Positions 7,576-16,421 are shown, numbered from the stretch's first letter. The stretch is 64,000 bases of DNA from Stutzerimonas stutzeri (GCF_000952685.1 NZ_JYHV01000011.1:124001-188000), one strand, 5' to 3'. Numbers and translations: made by a program. Notes: generated by a model from the letters alone, not told the origin.

Positions 7576-7929
7576 ATGACTTGGGATGTGGAGTACACCG
7601 ACGAATTCGGTGACTGGTGGGAGTCGCTCTCGGCTGACGAGCAGGAATCCATCGCGGTTTCCGTGCAGCTGCTGGAAGAACGTGGACCTTCCCTTGGCTT
7701 TCCGCATAGCAGCGCTATCAATGGGTCACGCCATGGGCATATGCGTGAGCTGAGAACCCAGCATAACGGACGCCCGATGCGGACACTGTATGCGTTCGAT
7801 CCCAGGCGTTCGGCGATCTTGCTGATAGGTGGTGACAAGACGGGCGACAACCGCTGGTACGAAATCAACGTTCCGTTGGCGGATCATCTCTACGATGAAC
7901 ACCTGGAACAGATTAAAAAGGAGGGCTAA
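7576..7929 (+). CDS. HigB/RelE-superfamily toxin (Gp49-like)
   Basis: The 117-residue protein has the pattern of phage-derived Gp49-like HigB toxins: an acidic start (WDVEYTDEFGDWWESLSADE), LLEERGPSLGFPHSSAING, MRELRTQHNGRPMRTLYAFD, then AILLIGGDKTGDNRWY and a helical tail. Members are ribosome-dependent mRNA endonucleases or act by related means. The ATG at 7576 follows AGGAG; a longer frame from inside the integrase gene has no support. It precedes the antitoxin by 3 bases, toxin first, which is the HigBA order. Such pairs often stabilise the element that carries them. Confidence 0.85.
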   Translation: MTWDVEYTDEFGDWWESLSADEQESIAVSVQLLEERGPSLGFPHSSAINGSRHGHMRELRTQHNGRPMRTLYAFDPRRSAILLIGGDKTGDNRWYEINVPLADHLYDEHLEQIKKEG

Positions 7930-7932
7930 TAG

Positions 7933-8262
7933 ATGGCCAGGAAATTTGCAGACTTGCGCGCGAAGATGTCGCCAGAGGCTCAGGCTCGCGTAGAAGCCAA
8001 GGCCCAGAAACTGCTTGCTGAAATGCCGCTGAACGAGTTGCGTCAGGCACGTGGTTTGTCACAGAAAATGCTGGCCGAGCTCTTACACGTACAGCAGCCG
8101 TCGATCGCGAAAATGGAAAAGCGCACCGACATGTACATCTCCACACTGCGTAGCCATATCGAAGCAATGGGCGGACAGCTCGAGGTCGTTGCGCGATTTC
8201 CGGATGGATCCGTGAAAATCAGCAACTTTGCCGAGATTGAAGTTGCCGCTCAGCAGGCGTAA
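7933..8262 (+). CDS. HigA-type antitoxin, XRE-family HTH
   Basis: The 109-residue protein carries an XRE helix-turn-helix at about residues 37-70 (LRQARGLSQKMLAELLHV, then QPSIAKMEKR) followed by a dimer-forming strand-rich tail (GGQLEVVARFPDGSVKI). It starts 3 bases after the toxin stop and would bind the toxin and the palindrome upstream of it. Its stop lies 89 bases from the ssrA 3' end. Composition is host-like, unlike the AT-rich cargo further left. Confidence 0.85.
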   Translation: MARKFADLRAKMSPEAQARVEAKAQKLLAEMPLNELRQARGLSQKMLAELLHVQQPSIAKMEKRTDMYISTLRSHIEAMGGQLEVVARFPDGSVKISNFAEIEVAAQQA

Positions 8263-8266
8263 GTCT

Positions 8267-8284
8267 TCGACACTCTTTCGACAG
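8267..8284 (+). repeat. TCGACAC-N4-TCGACAG element, copy 3
   Basis: tcgacac, tctt and tcgacag repeat the two-core layout seen at 3918 and 5099. It lies 77 bases from the ssrA-side att core, mirroring copy 1 at the other end (92 bases). This near-symmetric placement favours arm-type integrase sites. Confidence 0.5.
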
Positions 8285-8301
8285 TCGCTACGCCTGAAAG
8301 C

Positions 8302-8337
8302 AAAAACCCCTGAAATCACTAGAAAAATCAGGGGTTT
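8302..8337 (-). terminator. Terminator of ssrA, probably bidirectional
   Basis: AAACCCCTGA and TCAGGGGTTT form a 10-bp stem. Read on the minus strand it is followed by TTTTTG, 14 bases after the end of mature tmRNA. It could also end the antitoxin transcript on the plus strand. Confidence 0.8.
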
Positions 8338-8350
8338 AGGTGTTTCGAAT

Positions 8351-8729
8351 TGGTGGAGCCGGGGGGATTTGAACCCCCGTCCGCCAGCTCTCCACTGTCG
8401 GTACTACATGCTTAGCCAAATCTACTGAGTTAACTCCGCGCCGCCCGATTGGCAGGGTGCTTGGAGCGAGCTGCATGAGTTTTAGCCGTTACGTCTGCAG
8501 CGAACTTGGCGGCGATCCTGTTCTATCTGACAGTCATTTCGGGTTTACAGGCATCCCCTAGTGACCGCTGGCGCCGAAGCGACCAGATGAAGGTTAGGCG
8601 GCTAGCGCGTACCCTTCGTAGTTGTCGTCGTTGGCAACTATAAGTTTGCAACAGTGGATTTACGAGTTCTGTTACCAACTCGGCATGCACCTAGAGTTTT
8701 GTTACCGGCGTCGAATCCTAATCGGCCCC
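8351..8729 (-). ncRNA. ssrA: tmRNA (transfer-messenger RNA)
   Basis: On the minus strand the RNA begins GGGGCCGATTAGGATTCGAC and ends GGTTCAAATCCCCCCGGCTCCACCA; GGGGCCG pairs with CGGCTCC to form the acceptor stem. The tag frame at 8635-8594 encodes ANDDNYEGYALAA then TAA, with resume codon GCC. With SmpB (gene at 16432-16914) it rescues stalled ribosomes and marks the peptide for proteolysis. The 3' end appears to be the insertion target of the neighbouring integrase; the gene is intact here. Confidence 0.97.
8362..8377 (-). repeat. Putative att site within ssrA 3' end
   Basis: The 16 bases gggggatttgaacccc recur at 3810-3825. Here they form the T loop and part of the T stem of tmRNA. Confidence 0.5.
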
Positions 8730-8885
8730 ATGAAGCGTGTCGCAGCCTCATGTGCTGCGCAGTGTACGCCAGAAAGCCTGGTCACGTCGAACGCTTGATC
8801 CCTTAGATGGGGGGCCTTTTGTCGGTATTCAAGGGAAGGGGGAAATTGGCAAGGCCAACCGCGGGTGGCCCTGCCGAGGGTGGTG

Positions 8886-9194
8886 TCAGTTACTGGAACC
8901 CGAGCCGGTGCCGCTGCTGCCGGTACTGCCTGAGCTGCCGGGGCCTTCTAGCTCTTGCAGGGCTTTGGTCGAATGCGCGATGCAGGTTTCGGTATCGCCG
9001 GATTGCTGGGCTTGACGGGCCTGCTTGATGAGGTCCTCGACTTCGCTGCGTGCCGGCTCGCCGAGCGTCGCCTGGCTGGTGGCCATGTTGTCGTCGATTT
9101 CCTGCATGTTCAGCTGGCAGAGATCTTTGTCGGCGGCAAATGCAGCGGGACTGGCGATCAGAGCGGCTGCAGCAAGTAGGGCAAATTTTTTCAT
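8886..9194 (-). CDS. Small secreted protein with Gly-Ser-rich tail
   Basis: The 102-residue product opens with a clear signal peptide (MKKFALLAAAALIASPAAFA, cut before ADKDL). A helical, acidic domain with two cysteines (DLCQLN and TETCIAH) follows, then a low-complexity tail of Gly, Ser and Thr from about residue 84. The cysteines may form a disulphide in the periplasm. The start at 9194 has GGAGG 6 bases upstream; an in-frame earlier ATG lacks one. I do not recognise the family and no functional partner is visible nearby. Confidence 0.7.
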   Translation of the reverse strand: MKKFALLAAAALIASPAAFAADKDLCQLNMQEIDDNMATSQATLGEPARSEVEDLIKQARQAQQSGDTETCIAHSTKALQELEGPGSSGSTGSSGTGSGSSN

Positions 9195-9357
9195 GAGATC
9201 CTCCAGGGAGTTAACTTCCCGGCGGGCCTGCCTGATTCTGCTATTGCGCGGCAGCGCCGAGGCGAGTCGAGCCTCTATGCAAAATGGGCTCATAACTTCG
9301 GACTGCGGCTGCGCTCGAGCGTTTCATCTTTCTGACAGGGACGCTGGCCGAGGACTA

Positions 9358-12195
9358 TCAGGTCGGGGCGGCAACGACTCTGGCCCGGCTATTGCGATTC
9401 ACGAGATAAACCAGTCCGTGATAATCGATGCCGCCGTGCTGCGACAGGCCGATTTCGCAAGTGCGGCTGGTGGAAATGCCTTCGTCGCAGATCTGTACGG
9501 CATCTTTCAGGCTGCGCAGCGCGTGCGCATTGAGCTCGGGCGTGGTGAAGCCTTTGTCGCCGGCGAAGCCGCAACAGTGGATGCCTTCGGGAATCACGAC
9601 TTCCTTGGCGCAGCGTCGGGCGATGTCGATCAATGCCTGGGCTTCGCCGAGGTGCTGGGTGCTGCAGGTCACGTGCACGGCGATTGGGCCATCCTGTGGC
9701 TCGAAGTCCAGCCTGTCGAGCAGGTGGGTGCGGATGAAACGTACCGGATCGAAAACCTGCAGGCGCTCATCCGCCAGGTCCTGAACCAGGCGTAGGGTGC
9801 ATGGACTGGTGTCGCAATAGATGGGGTCCAGTCCGCCGCGGCTGGCTTTGAGCAGCGCATCCAGGGTTTCCTGACGCTTGCGATCGGCTTGTTCGGCGTA
9901 GCCCTTGGAGGCGAATGGCTGGCCGCAGCAAAGACTGTTCAGGTTGTCTGGGAAGACCACTTGATAGCCGGCTTTCTCCAGCAAGACACGGGTGGTGTCT
10001 AGCAGCGGTTCCTGTTCCTGGTCACGGGCGGCAGGGCCCATGGCGCGAGACACGCAAGCGGCCAAGTAGACAACGCGTGGTCGTTCGTCTTGCGCCGTGG
10101 GTTGGGGCAGGTGCAAGCGTTGCAACGGTTGCGGCATGGCCGGCGTCCATTGCGGCACGCGCCCTTTACTGGCATTGCTGAACGTCGCAGAGGTTTTGCT
10201 CAACAGCCGCGTGCCCATCATCAGGTGCGCGCCGTTGGCCACATGCAGCATGAATCGGGTGCCTTGCACGGCGGTGCTGAAGTGATCGGCCAGCCAGCTG
10301 GCCGCGCGAGTTTTGTCGGCGTTACGACCCCGCAGTTTGCGCACCAGGTCGCCCGTGTTGATGCTCACCGGGCAGCGCTGGGCGCAAAGGCCCGTGGCGG
10401 CGCAGGTTTCGACGCCATGGTAGTCGTAGCGTCGTTCAAGTTCGGCGGTGTCGATGCCGGCGCGCTTTTTCGCCTGAATGTCGCGCCAGACCACGATGCG
10501 CTGGCGCGGTGTCAGGGTCAGTCCGTTGGACGGGCAGACCGGCTCGCAGAAGCCGCATTCGATGCATTTGTCGACGATCTCGTCGGCCGCCGGCATCGGC
10601 TTGAGGTGTTTGAGGTGGATCTGCGGATCCTCGCTGAGCACGACGTCTGGATTGAGGATGCCCTGCGGGTCGAGCAAACGCTTGATCTGCCACATCAGCT
10701 GATAGGCATCGTGGCCCCATTCCAGCTCCACAAAGGGCGCCATGTTGCGGCCGGTGCCGTGCTCGGCTTTCAGCGCACCACCGAACTCCACGGCGACCAG
10801 CTGGGTGACGTCCTGCATGAAGGCTTCGTAGCGCGCAACTTGCTGTGGATCTTCGAAGCCTTGGGTGAAGACGAAATGCAGGTTGCCTTCCAGGGCGTGG
10901 CCGAACAGGATCGCTTCGCGGTAGCCGTGCTTGTCGAACAGTTGGATCAGACGATTGACGCCTTCGGCAAGGCGCTCGAGGGGGAAGGTCACGTCCTCGA
11001 TGATGACCGTGGTGCCGGTCTGGCGCACCGCGCCGACAGCGGGAAAGGTATCCTTGCGGATCTTCCAGAGCTGGTTGTAGACCACCGGGTCATCGCTGAA
11101 GTCGACCTGCTTTTCCATCGAGAAATGCGCGATCGAGGTCATGATCAGGTTGATCTGCTCATGCAGCAACGACTGGCTGGCCGCGCGTGATTCGATCAGG
11201 AGGGCGCAGGCGTTGGCCGACAATCCCTTGACCCACTCCGGCATGCCGACCTTGTTCTCCACCGAACGCAGGCTGCGACGGTCGAGCAGTTCGACTGCCG
11301 AGACCGGTTGCTGCTTGAGCACCGGCACGGCGAGGCAGCAGGTTTCGACGTCCGGGAAGACGACCAGGGCGCTGGCCTTGTGCGGGTGGTCCGGCACGGT
11401 GTCATAGGTAACCGCGCTGATGAAACCGAGCGTCCCTTCGGAGCCGACCATCAGGTGGTTGAGGATGTCGAGCGGCTCGTCGAAATCGACCAGTGCATTG
11501 AGCGAGAAACCGGTGGTGTTCTTCAGCCGGTACTTGTGGCGAATCTTCGCCGCCAGTTCGGCATTCGCACGGGTCGACTGGCCAAGCTCGGCGAGCTGAT
11601 CGAGCAGCGCCGCGTGGCTTTGGCGGAAAGATTCGACGCTGGAGGGGTCTTCGCTGTCGACCACGGTGCCGTCGGCCAGTACCAGGCGCAGGCCGGCAAG
11701 CGTCTTGTAGCTGTTCTGCGCCGTGCCGCAGCACATGCCGCTGGAGTTGTTGGCGACGATGCCGCCGATCTTGGCCGCGTTGATCGAGGCTGGGTCAGGG
11801 CCGATCTTGCGCTGGAGGGGTGCCAGGACCGCGTTGGCGTTGGCGCCGATGACGCCCGGCTGCAGGCGGATCCGTTCGCCACCGTTGCGAATCTCGCGGC
11901 CGTTCCAGTTGTCGCCCAGGACGATCAGCACCGAATCGGAAATCGCCTGGCCGGAGAGGCTGGTACCCGCGGCGCGAAAGGTCACCGGAACACGCTGTGT
12001 GTGGGCCAGTTTGAGCAAACCCACCACTTCGGCTTCGGACTCGACGCGCACAACCAGTTTCGGAATCAGCCGGTAGAAGCTGGCATCGGTGCCGAACGCC
12101 AGCGTGGAAAGTGGGTCGTCGAAGCGCCGCTGCGCCGGTATCAACTGTTCGACGGCGACGAGGAAGTCGTTCGGCAGGGCGGCAGGCGCGTTCAT
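9358..12195 (-). CDS. dld: FAD/Fe-S D-lactate dehydrogenase (quinone-linked)
   Basis: The 945-residue enzyme oxidises D-lactate to pyruvate and passes electrons to the respiratory chain. Residues about 40-215 form a PCMH-type FAD domain (TFRAAGTSLSGQAISDS, GGIVANNSSGMCCG). The FAD-oxidase C-terminal domain follows (LFGHALEGNLHFVF, GTGRNMAPF). From about 540 comes a ferredoxin-like pair of 4Fe-4S motifs (CIECGFCEPVCP and CAATGLCAQRCP), then CCG-type cysteine domains (LCCGQPF, HCCGFAGDKGF). It is last in lldP-lldD-dld; in P. stutzeri the equivalent gene has been called lldE. GGAG precedes the ATG. The fused Fe-S layout separates it from the E. coli-type FAD-only Dld. Confidence 0.88.
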   Translation of the reverse strand: MNAPAALPNDFLVAVEQLIPAQRRFDDPLSTLAFGTDASFYRLIPKLVVRVESEAEVVGLLKLAHTQRVPVTFRAAGTSLSGQAISDSVLIVLGDNWNGREIRNGGERIRLQPGVIGANANAVLAPLQRKIGPDPASINAAKIGGIVANNSSGMCCGTAQNSYKTLAGLRLVLADGTVVDSEDPSSVESFRQSHAALLDQLAELGQSTRANAELAAKIRHKYRLKNTTGFSLNALVDFDEPLDILNHLMVGSEGTLGFISAVTYDTVPDHPHKASALVVFPDVETCCLAVPVLKQQPVSAVELLDRRSLRSVENKVGMPEWVKGLSANACALLIESRAASQSLLHEQINLIMTSIAHFSMEKQVDFSDDPVVYNQLWKIRKDTFPAVGAVRQTGTTVIIEDVTFPLERLAEGVNRLIQLFDKHGYREAILFGHALEGNLHFVFTQGFEDPQQVARYEAFMQDVTQLVAVEFGGALKAEHGTGRNMAPFVELEWGHDAYQLMWQIKRLLDPQGILNPDVVLSEDPQIHLKHLKPMPAADEIVDKCIECGFCEPVCPSNGLTLTPRQRIVVWRDIQAKKRAGIDTAELERRYDYHGVETCAATGLCAQRCPVSINTGDLVRKLRGRNADKTRAASWLADHFSTAVQGTRFMLHVANGAHLMMGTRLLSKTSATFSNASKGRVPQWTPAMPQPLQRLHLPQPTAQDERPRVVYLAACVSRAMGPAARDQEQEPLLDTTRVLLEKAGYQVVFPDNLNSLCCGQPFASKGYAEQADRKRQETLDALLKASRGGLDPIYCDTSPCTLRLVQDLADERLQVFDPVRFIRTHLLDRLDFEPQDGPIAVHVTCSTQHLGEAQALIDIARRCAKEVVIPEGIHCCGFAGDKGFTTPELNAHALRSLKDAVQICDEGISTSRTCEIGLSQHGGIDYHGLVYLVNRNSRARVVAAPT

Positions 12196-12250
12196 GTGGG
12201 CTCCAGGAATTCAAGCGGGCCGCGCAAGGAGTCGCGCGGCCTCGTGAGGC

Positions 12251-13420
12251 TCATTCGACGTGTTTGGTGGTCTGGTACTGGCCCAGTTCACGAACCAGCG
12301 AATCGGTGGTTATCTCGCTGATCGACTTGGCGCCGGTCAACACCATGGCCACGCGCATTTCCTTTTCGATCAGGTCGAGCAGGTTGGTTACTCCGGCTTC
12401 GCCATCGGCCGCCAGTGCATAGGCGAAAGCGCGGCCGAGCATGACGGTATCGGCGCCCAGGGCGATCATGCGCACCACATCGAGGCCGCTGCGAATACCG
12501 GAATCGGCGAGAATCTTCAGGTCACCCTTCACTGCGTCGGCGATGGCCGGCATCGCGCGGGCGCTGGAAAGTACGCCGTCGAGCTGACGGCCGCCGTGAT
12601 TGGACACGATGATGCCGTCGGCGCCGAAGGTCACTGCGTCGCGGGCATCTTCGGCATCGAGAATGCCCTTGATCACCATTGGGCCGTCCCAGAACTCGCG
12701 AATCCACTCCAGGTCTTTCCAGGAAATCGAAGGATCGAAGTTGGCTGCCAGCCAGCCGATGTAGTCTTCCAGTCCGGTCGGGTTGCCCCGATAGGTGGAA
12801 ATGTTGCCCAGGTCGTGTGGCTTTCCATGCAAGCCCACATCCCAGGCCCAGAAGGGATGGGTCATGGCTTGCAGTACGCGGCGGATGCTGGCATTTGGGC
12901 CGCTCATGCCGGAGTGCGCGTCGCGATAACGCGCGCCGGGGGTCGGCATGTCCACGGTAAACACGAGGGTGGTGACGCCCGCTGCCTTGGCGCGCTCCAG
13001 GGCGTTCTTCATGAAACCGCGGTCTTTCAGCACGTAGAGCTGGAACCACATTGGCCGCTGGATCGCCGGGGCAACTTCTTCGATCGGGCAGACCGATACG
13101 GTGGAAAGGGTGAAGGGGATACCCTTCTTGTCGGCGGCACGGGCAGCCTGGACTTCACCGCGACGCGCGAGCATGCCGGTCAGGCCGACCGGGGCCAGCA
13201 CTACGGGCATGGACAGGGTTTCGCCGAACAGTTGGGTTTCCAGACTGAGCTCGGACATGTTGCGCAACACCCGCTGGCGCAAAGCGATGCTGGCCAGATC
13301 GTCGACGTTACGCCGCAGCGTGTACTCGGCGTAGGCGCCGCCGTCGACGTAGTGGAACAGGAACGGCGGCAGCTTGCGTTTCGCGGCAGCGCGGTAATCC
13401 GTGGAGGCAGAGATGATCAT
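12251..13420 (-). CDS. lldD: L-lactate dehydrogenase (FMN, quinone-linked)
   Basis: The 389-residue protein matches LldD along its length. It belongs to the FMN-dependent 2-hydroxyacid dehydrogenases and oxidises L-lactate to pyruvate at the inner membrane. Seen here are the N-terminal [20 protein letters not shown] segment, the FMN-binding APVGLTGM and [11 protein letters not shown], and the active-site [11 protein letters not shown] with catalytic His and Arg. The start is set at 13420 ([16 protein letters not shown]), as in the E. coli enzyme; the frame runs 55 codons further up without conservation. Second gene of the lld operon. Confidence 0.95.
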   Translation of the reverse strand: MIISASTDYRAAAKRKLPPFLFHYVDGGAYAEYTLRRNVDDLASIALRQRVLRNMSELSLETQLFGETLSMPVVLAPVGLTGMLARRGEVQAARAADKKGIPFTLSTVSVCPIEEVAPAIQRPMWFQLYVLKDRGFMKNALERAKAAGVTTLVFTVDMPTPGARYRDAHSGMSGPNASIRRVLQAMTHPFWAWDVGLHGKPHDLGNISTYRGNPTGLEDYIGWLAANFDPSISWKDLEWIREFWDGPMVIKGILDAEDARDAVTFGADGIIVSNHGGRQLDGVLSSARAMPAIADAVKGDLKILADSGIRSGLDVVRMIALGADTVMLGRAFAYALAADGEAGVTNLLDLIEKEMRVAMVLTGAKSISEITTDSLVRELGQYQTTKHVE

Positions 13421-13457
13421 CGTTGTTCTCACCAGTTGAAACGAGGTATGTCTCGTG

Positions 13458-13483
13458 ATGCTCCCCATGTCGACGAGGGGCAT
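13458..13483 (-). repeat. Hairpin between lldP and lldD
   Basis: The plus strand holds ATGCTCCCC and GGGGCAT around a 9-base loop, 38 bases upstream of the lldD start. With the hairpin at 13560-13586 it may protect or process the message and set unequal expression of permease and enzyme. Role inferred only from position. Confidence 0.35.
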
Positions 13484-13559
13484 GATTGTCGGGTCTGGCT
13501 TTTTGCCCTGATCGCGCTTTACGCGAAGTGCGCGGTGACGTCGGGCGGGTTCGAAGCGC

Positions 13560-13586
13560 CGTTGCCCCGAATTTCGTCGGGGCAAC
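13560..13586 (-). terminator. Strong hairpin just after lldP stop
   Basis: CGTTGCCCC and GGGGCAACG pair perfectly around a 10-base loop, beginning 12 bases after the lldP stop. No T run follows, so full termination is unlikely; partial attenuation or RNA processing within the operon is more likely. Confidence 0.45.
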
Positions 13587-13598
13587 GGTTGTACCGGG

Positions 13599-15293
13599 TT
13601 AGACGCCGACGAGCGGGTCCGTCACGCCCATCAGGTAGATCGCCACCAAGCCGATTACGCCTGTGGCCAGCACGTAGTACAGGGTAGGCCAAACGGTCTT
13701 GCGCAGGGTGACGCCCTCGCGGCCCAGCAAGCCGACGGTAGCCGAGGCCGCAACCACGTTGTGAATCGCAACCATGTTGCCTGCTGCGGCGCCGACCGCC
13801 TGAATGGCCACGACCATGGCGCCGGAAATGCCCAGCGATTGCGCCACGCCGAACTGGAACTGGCTGAACATCATGTTGCTGACGGTGTTCGAGCCGGCGA
13901 GGAAGGCGCCCAGTGCACCGACTGAAGGTGCCAGCAGTGGATAGATGCCGCCTACGCTGTCCGCGACGTAGCGAGCCATGGCGATCGGCATGCTTGGCAG
14001 ATCGCTGGCGTTGACGCCGGAGTTGATCAGGATGCGAACCATCGGCACGGTGAACAGCAGCACGAACCCGGCGCTGAGCAGCACGCCGCTGGATTCTTTC
14101 ACGGCGGCTTTGAGCTCGGCTGCTCGCATGCCATGCATGAAGAAGGTGATCAGCACGACCGCGACCAGAATGCCGCCCGGCAGATACAGCGGTTCGATGC
14201 TGGCGCTGACACCGGTCTCACCGAGGATGTTGGCGAAGGCGATGGACACCGACTTCAGCGCGGCGGACACCTGTGGGAAGACGCGGCTGATCACCAGGAT
14301 CGCGCCGACCAGCACATAAGGCAGCCAGGCACGGAATGCGCTCATCGGACGTGCGGCAAGGTCGTCGAGCTTCATCTCGATGGTGCCGATCCACTCTGCG
14401 GGCCAATCTTTCGCGTCGGCGAAATCCCAAGTGTTTTTCGGGACCAGGAAATTGAAGCGAGCAGCCGTCGTAACGATGGCCAGGCCGACCAGGCCACCGA
14501 GCAGCGATGGAAACTCAGGGCCGAGGAATACGCCGGTTGCCACATAAGGAAGCGTGAAGGCGAGGCCGGCAAAGATTGCGAAGGGCATCACCTCGAATCC
14601 GGCTTTCCAGCTTTTTTCCTTGCCGAAGAAACGCGTCAGCATCATCACCATGATCAGCGGCATGATCGTGCCGACGATTGCGTGGGTGATCGCGACGCTG
14701 CTGGTGATCTGTTGCAGAAAGATCGGCCAGCTGGAGCCCTGGGCGATCAGTTGTGCGCCGAGAGTGGCGGTGTCCAGGCCACTGTTAACGCCGACGATGA
14801 TGGGGGTACCCACGGCGCCGAACGAGACCGGCGTACTCTGCACCAACATGCCCATCAGCACCGCGGCCATAGCCGGGAAACCGACGGCGACCAGTAACGG
14901 CGCCGCGATGGCGGCAGGGGTGCCGAAGCCGGATGCGCCCTCGATGAAGCAGCCGAACAGCCAGGCGATGATAATGGCCTGGATACGACGATCGGGACTG
15001 ATGGTGGTGAAGCCCGCGCGGATGGCGGTAATGCCGCCGGAGTGCTTCAGGGTATTGAGCAGCAGGATCGCACCGAAAATGATCCATAGCAGGCCGAGAG
15101 TAATGACCAGGCCTTGTAAGGTAGAAGCGATGATGCGGGTGAAGCTCATATTCCAGATGAACAGGCCGATCGCGGCCGTGAAGATAAATACAACAGGCAT
15201 GGCGCGGCTGGCCGGCCAGCGCAGACCTATCAACAACACTGCAGCGAGCAGAATCGGGGTAAAGGCGAATAGGGCGAGCAGTCCGTTGGACAT
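13599..15293 (-). CDS. lldP: L-lactate permease
   Basis: The 564-residue protein is a LctP-family lactate:H+ symporter with about 12-14 hydrophobic segments spread along its length. Family marks include [33 protein letters not shown] and [14 protein letters not shown], the conserved re-entrant or pore regions. It imports L- and D-lactate (and glycolate in relatives). It is first in the operon with lldD and dld, which oxidise the imported lactate. GGGAG lies 6 bases before the ATG. An LldR-type operator stands 117 bases upstream of the start, consistent with induction by lactate. Confidence 0.95.
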   Translation of the reverse strand: MSNGLLALFAFTPILLAAVLLIGLRWPASRAMPVVFIFTAAIGLFIWNMSFTRIIASTLQGLVITLGLLWIIFGAILLLNTLKHSGGITAIRAGFTTISPDRRIQAIIIAWLFGCFIEGASGFGTPAAIAAPLLVAVGFPAMAAVLMGMLVQSTPVSFGAVGTPIIVGVNSGLDTATLGAQLIAQGSSWPIFLQQITSSVAITHAIVGTIMPLIMVMMLTRFFGKEKSWKAGFEVMPFAIFAGLAFTLPYVATGVFLGPEFPSLLGGLVGLAIVTTAARFNFLVPKNTWDFADAKDWPAEWIGTIEMKLDDLAARPMSAFRAWLPYVLVGAILVISRVFPQVSAALKSVSIAFANILGETGVSASIEPLYLPGGILVAVVLITFFMHGMRAAELKAAVKESSGVLLSAGFVLLFTVPMVRILINSGVNASDLPSMPIAMARYVADSVGGIYPLLAPSVGALGAFLAGSNTVSNMMFSQFQFGVAQSLGISGAMVVAIQAVGAAAGNMVAIHNVVAASATVGLLGREGVTLRKTVWPTLYYVLATGVIGLVAIYLMGVTDPLVGV

Positions 15294-15409
15294 GTCAGGC
15301 TCCCATGGTCGAGTTGAACGAACGGAAGCCCGAGCGGACCGGTGATGAGCAGATGGCTGGAGACCGCATTCAGTAGTCCTCTTATTGTTGGATGCGCTTC
15401 GATGTAAAG

Positions 15410-15420
15410 TGGTATTACCA
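15410..15420. promoter_or_regulatory. LldR-type operator O1 (TGGTATTACCA)
   Basis: A perfect TGGT-N3-ACCA palindrome, the core recognised by FadR-subfamily GntR regulators such as PdhR and LldR. It sits in the lldP-lldR intergenic region, nearer lldP. Confidence 0.75.
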
Positions 15421-15548
15421 ATTTACAGCGAAGTTCGGCCAGCGTAAGAGCTCTGTCCTGTCTGCGTCAATTAGCAAGCTATAGACTTTGGTCGCAGCGA
15501 TGCATGTTGCGGTGGTTCGGGCGGCTGGCTACGCTTGAATTCGTATAG

Positions 15549-15559
15549 TGGTCAAACCA
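15549..15559. promoter_or_regulatory. LldR-type operator O2 (TGGTCAAACCA)
   Basis: A second TGGT-N3-ACCA palindrome 139 bases from the first, ending 12 bases before the lldR ATG. Two spaced sites suggest a repression loop, as known for E. coli LldR. Its position also argues that the GTG at 15548 is not the lldR start. Confidence 0.7.
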
Positions 15560-15571
15560 ATCGAGGTTGTC

Positions 15572-16363
15572 ATGGAAGTGGGAGTGGTGCGTCAGCGGAG
15601 GCTGGCCGATAACATTGTCGAGCAACTCGAAGGCATGATTCTCGAAGGCACGCTCAAGGCTGGCGAGCGGCTGCCGGCGGAGCGATTGCTGGCTGAGCAG
15701 TTCGGTGTGTCCCGTCCTTCATTGCGCGAGGCGATCCAGAAGCTGGCAGCAAAGGGCCTGCTGGTCAGTCGTCACGGCGGTGGTAATTTCGTGGCCGAAT
15801 CCTTGGGCTCGACGTTCAGCGACCCGCTGTTGCATCTCCTGGAAAATAATGCCGATGCACAACGCGATCTGCTCGAGTTTCGCCATACGTTGGAAGGCAG
15901 TTGCGCCTATTACGCAGCGCTGCGGGCGACAGATGTCGACCAACAGCGGCTCGGCGAGGCCTTCGCGGTGCTGCAGGACTGCTATGTGCGCGAGGGGACG
16001 GTTACTCGGGCTGAAGAAGGCGCTGCGGACGCGCGCTTTCATCTCGCCATTGCCGAGGCCAGCCATAACGCGGTGTTGCTGCATACCATCCGCGGCTTGT
16101 TCGATCTGCTCAAGCGCAATGTGGTGACCAATATCGGTGGCATGTATGCGCTGCGCAAGGAAACCCGCACCATGCTCATGCAGCAGCATCAGGAGCTCTA
16201 CGACGCGATCATCGCCCGGCAGGCCAATGAGGCGCGCGAGGTGATCCATCGCCACATCAGTTATGTGCAGGAAGTGCTCGCCGAAGGGCAGCAGGAGGCG
16301 CAGCGGCTGGCGAGGGCGCAGCGACGGCAAGGCACGGCGGGGAAATCCGGGGGCGTGGAATGA
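15572..16363 (+). CDS. lldR: Lactate-responsive GntR/FadR-type regulator
   Basis: The 263-residue protein has a winged helix-turn-helix at about residues 8-75 (LADNIVEQLEGMILEGTL, LPAERLLAEQFGVSRPSLRE, GLLVSRHGGGNFVAE) and a FadR C-terminal (FCD) all-helical effector domain beyond residue 90, with metal-type residues in RFHLAIAEASHN and HRHISYVQEVL. It is transcribed away from lldP-lldD-dld and should repress that operon until lactate binds. The ATG at 15572 is chosen because upstream in-frame GTG 15548 touches an operator. Relatives in P. aeruginosa and P. stutzeri have this role. Confidence 0.92.
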   Translation: MEVGVVRQRRLADNIVEQLEGMILEGTLKAGERLPAERLLAEQFGVSRPSLREAIQKLAAKGLLVSRHGGGNFVAESLGSTFSDPLLHLLENNADAQRDLLEFRHTLEGSCAYYAALRATDVDQQRLGEAFAVLQDCYVREGTVTRAEEGAADARFHLAIAEASHNAVLLHTIRGLFDLLKRNVVTNIGGMYALRKETRTMLMQQHQELYDAIIARQANEAREVIHRHISYVQEVLAEGQQEAQRLARAQRRQGTAGKSGGVE

Positions 16364-16391
16364 TCAAGGTAGGAAAGGTGTGAAGTCGTGA

Positions 16392-16421
16392 GCGTGGAGC
16401 GGAGGGTTTTCCGCTCCACGC
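16392..16421. terminator. Convergent hairpin between lldR and smpB
   Basis: GCGTGGAGCGGA and TCCGCTCCACGC form a perfect 12-bp stem around a 6-base loop, placed between the converging lldR and smpB genes. There is no long T run, but position and strength suit a shared transcript end. Confidence 0.55.

Noticed and set aside
12260-13687. 475-codon plus-strand frame opposite lldD
   Set aside because: lldD is full length with all catalytic motifs; the opposite frame crosses into the lldP end and has no family features.
15548-15571. GTG 15548 as lldR start
   Set aside because: The codon abuts an LldR-type operator and the added residues are not typical of the family; ATG 15572 fits better.
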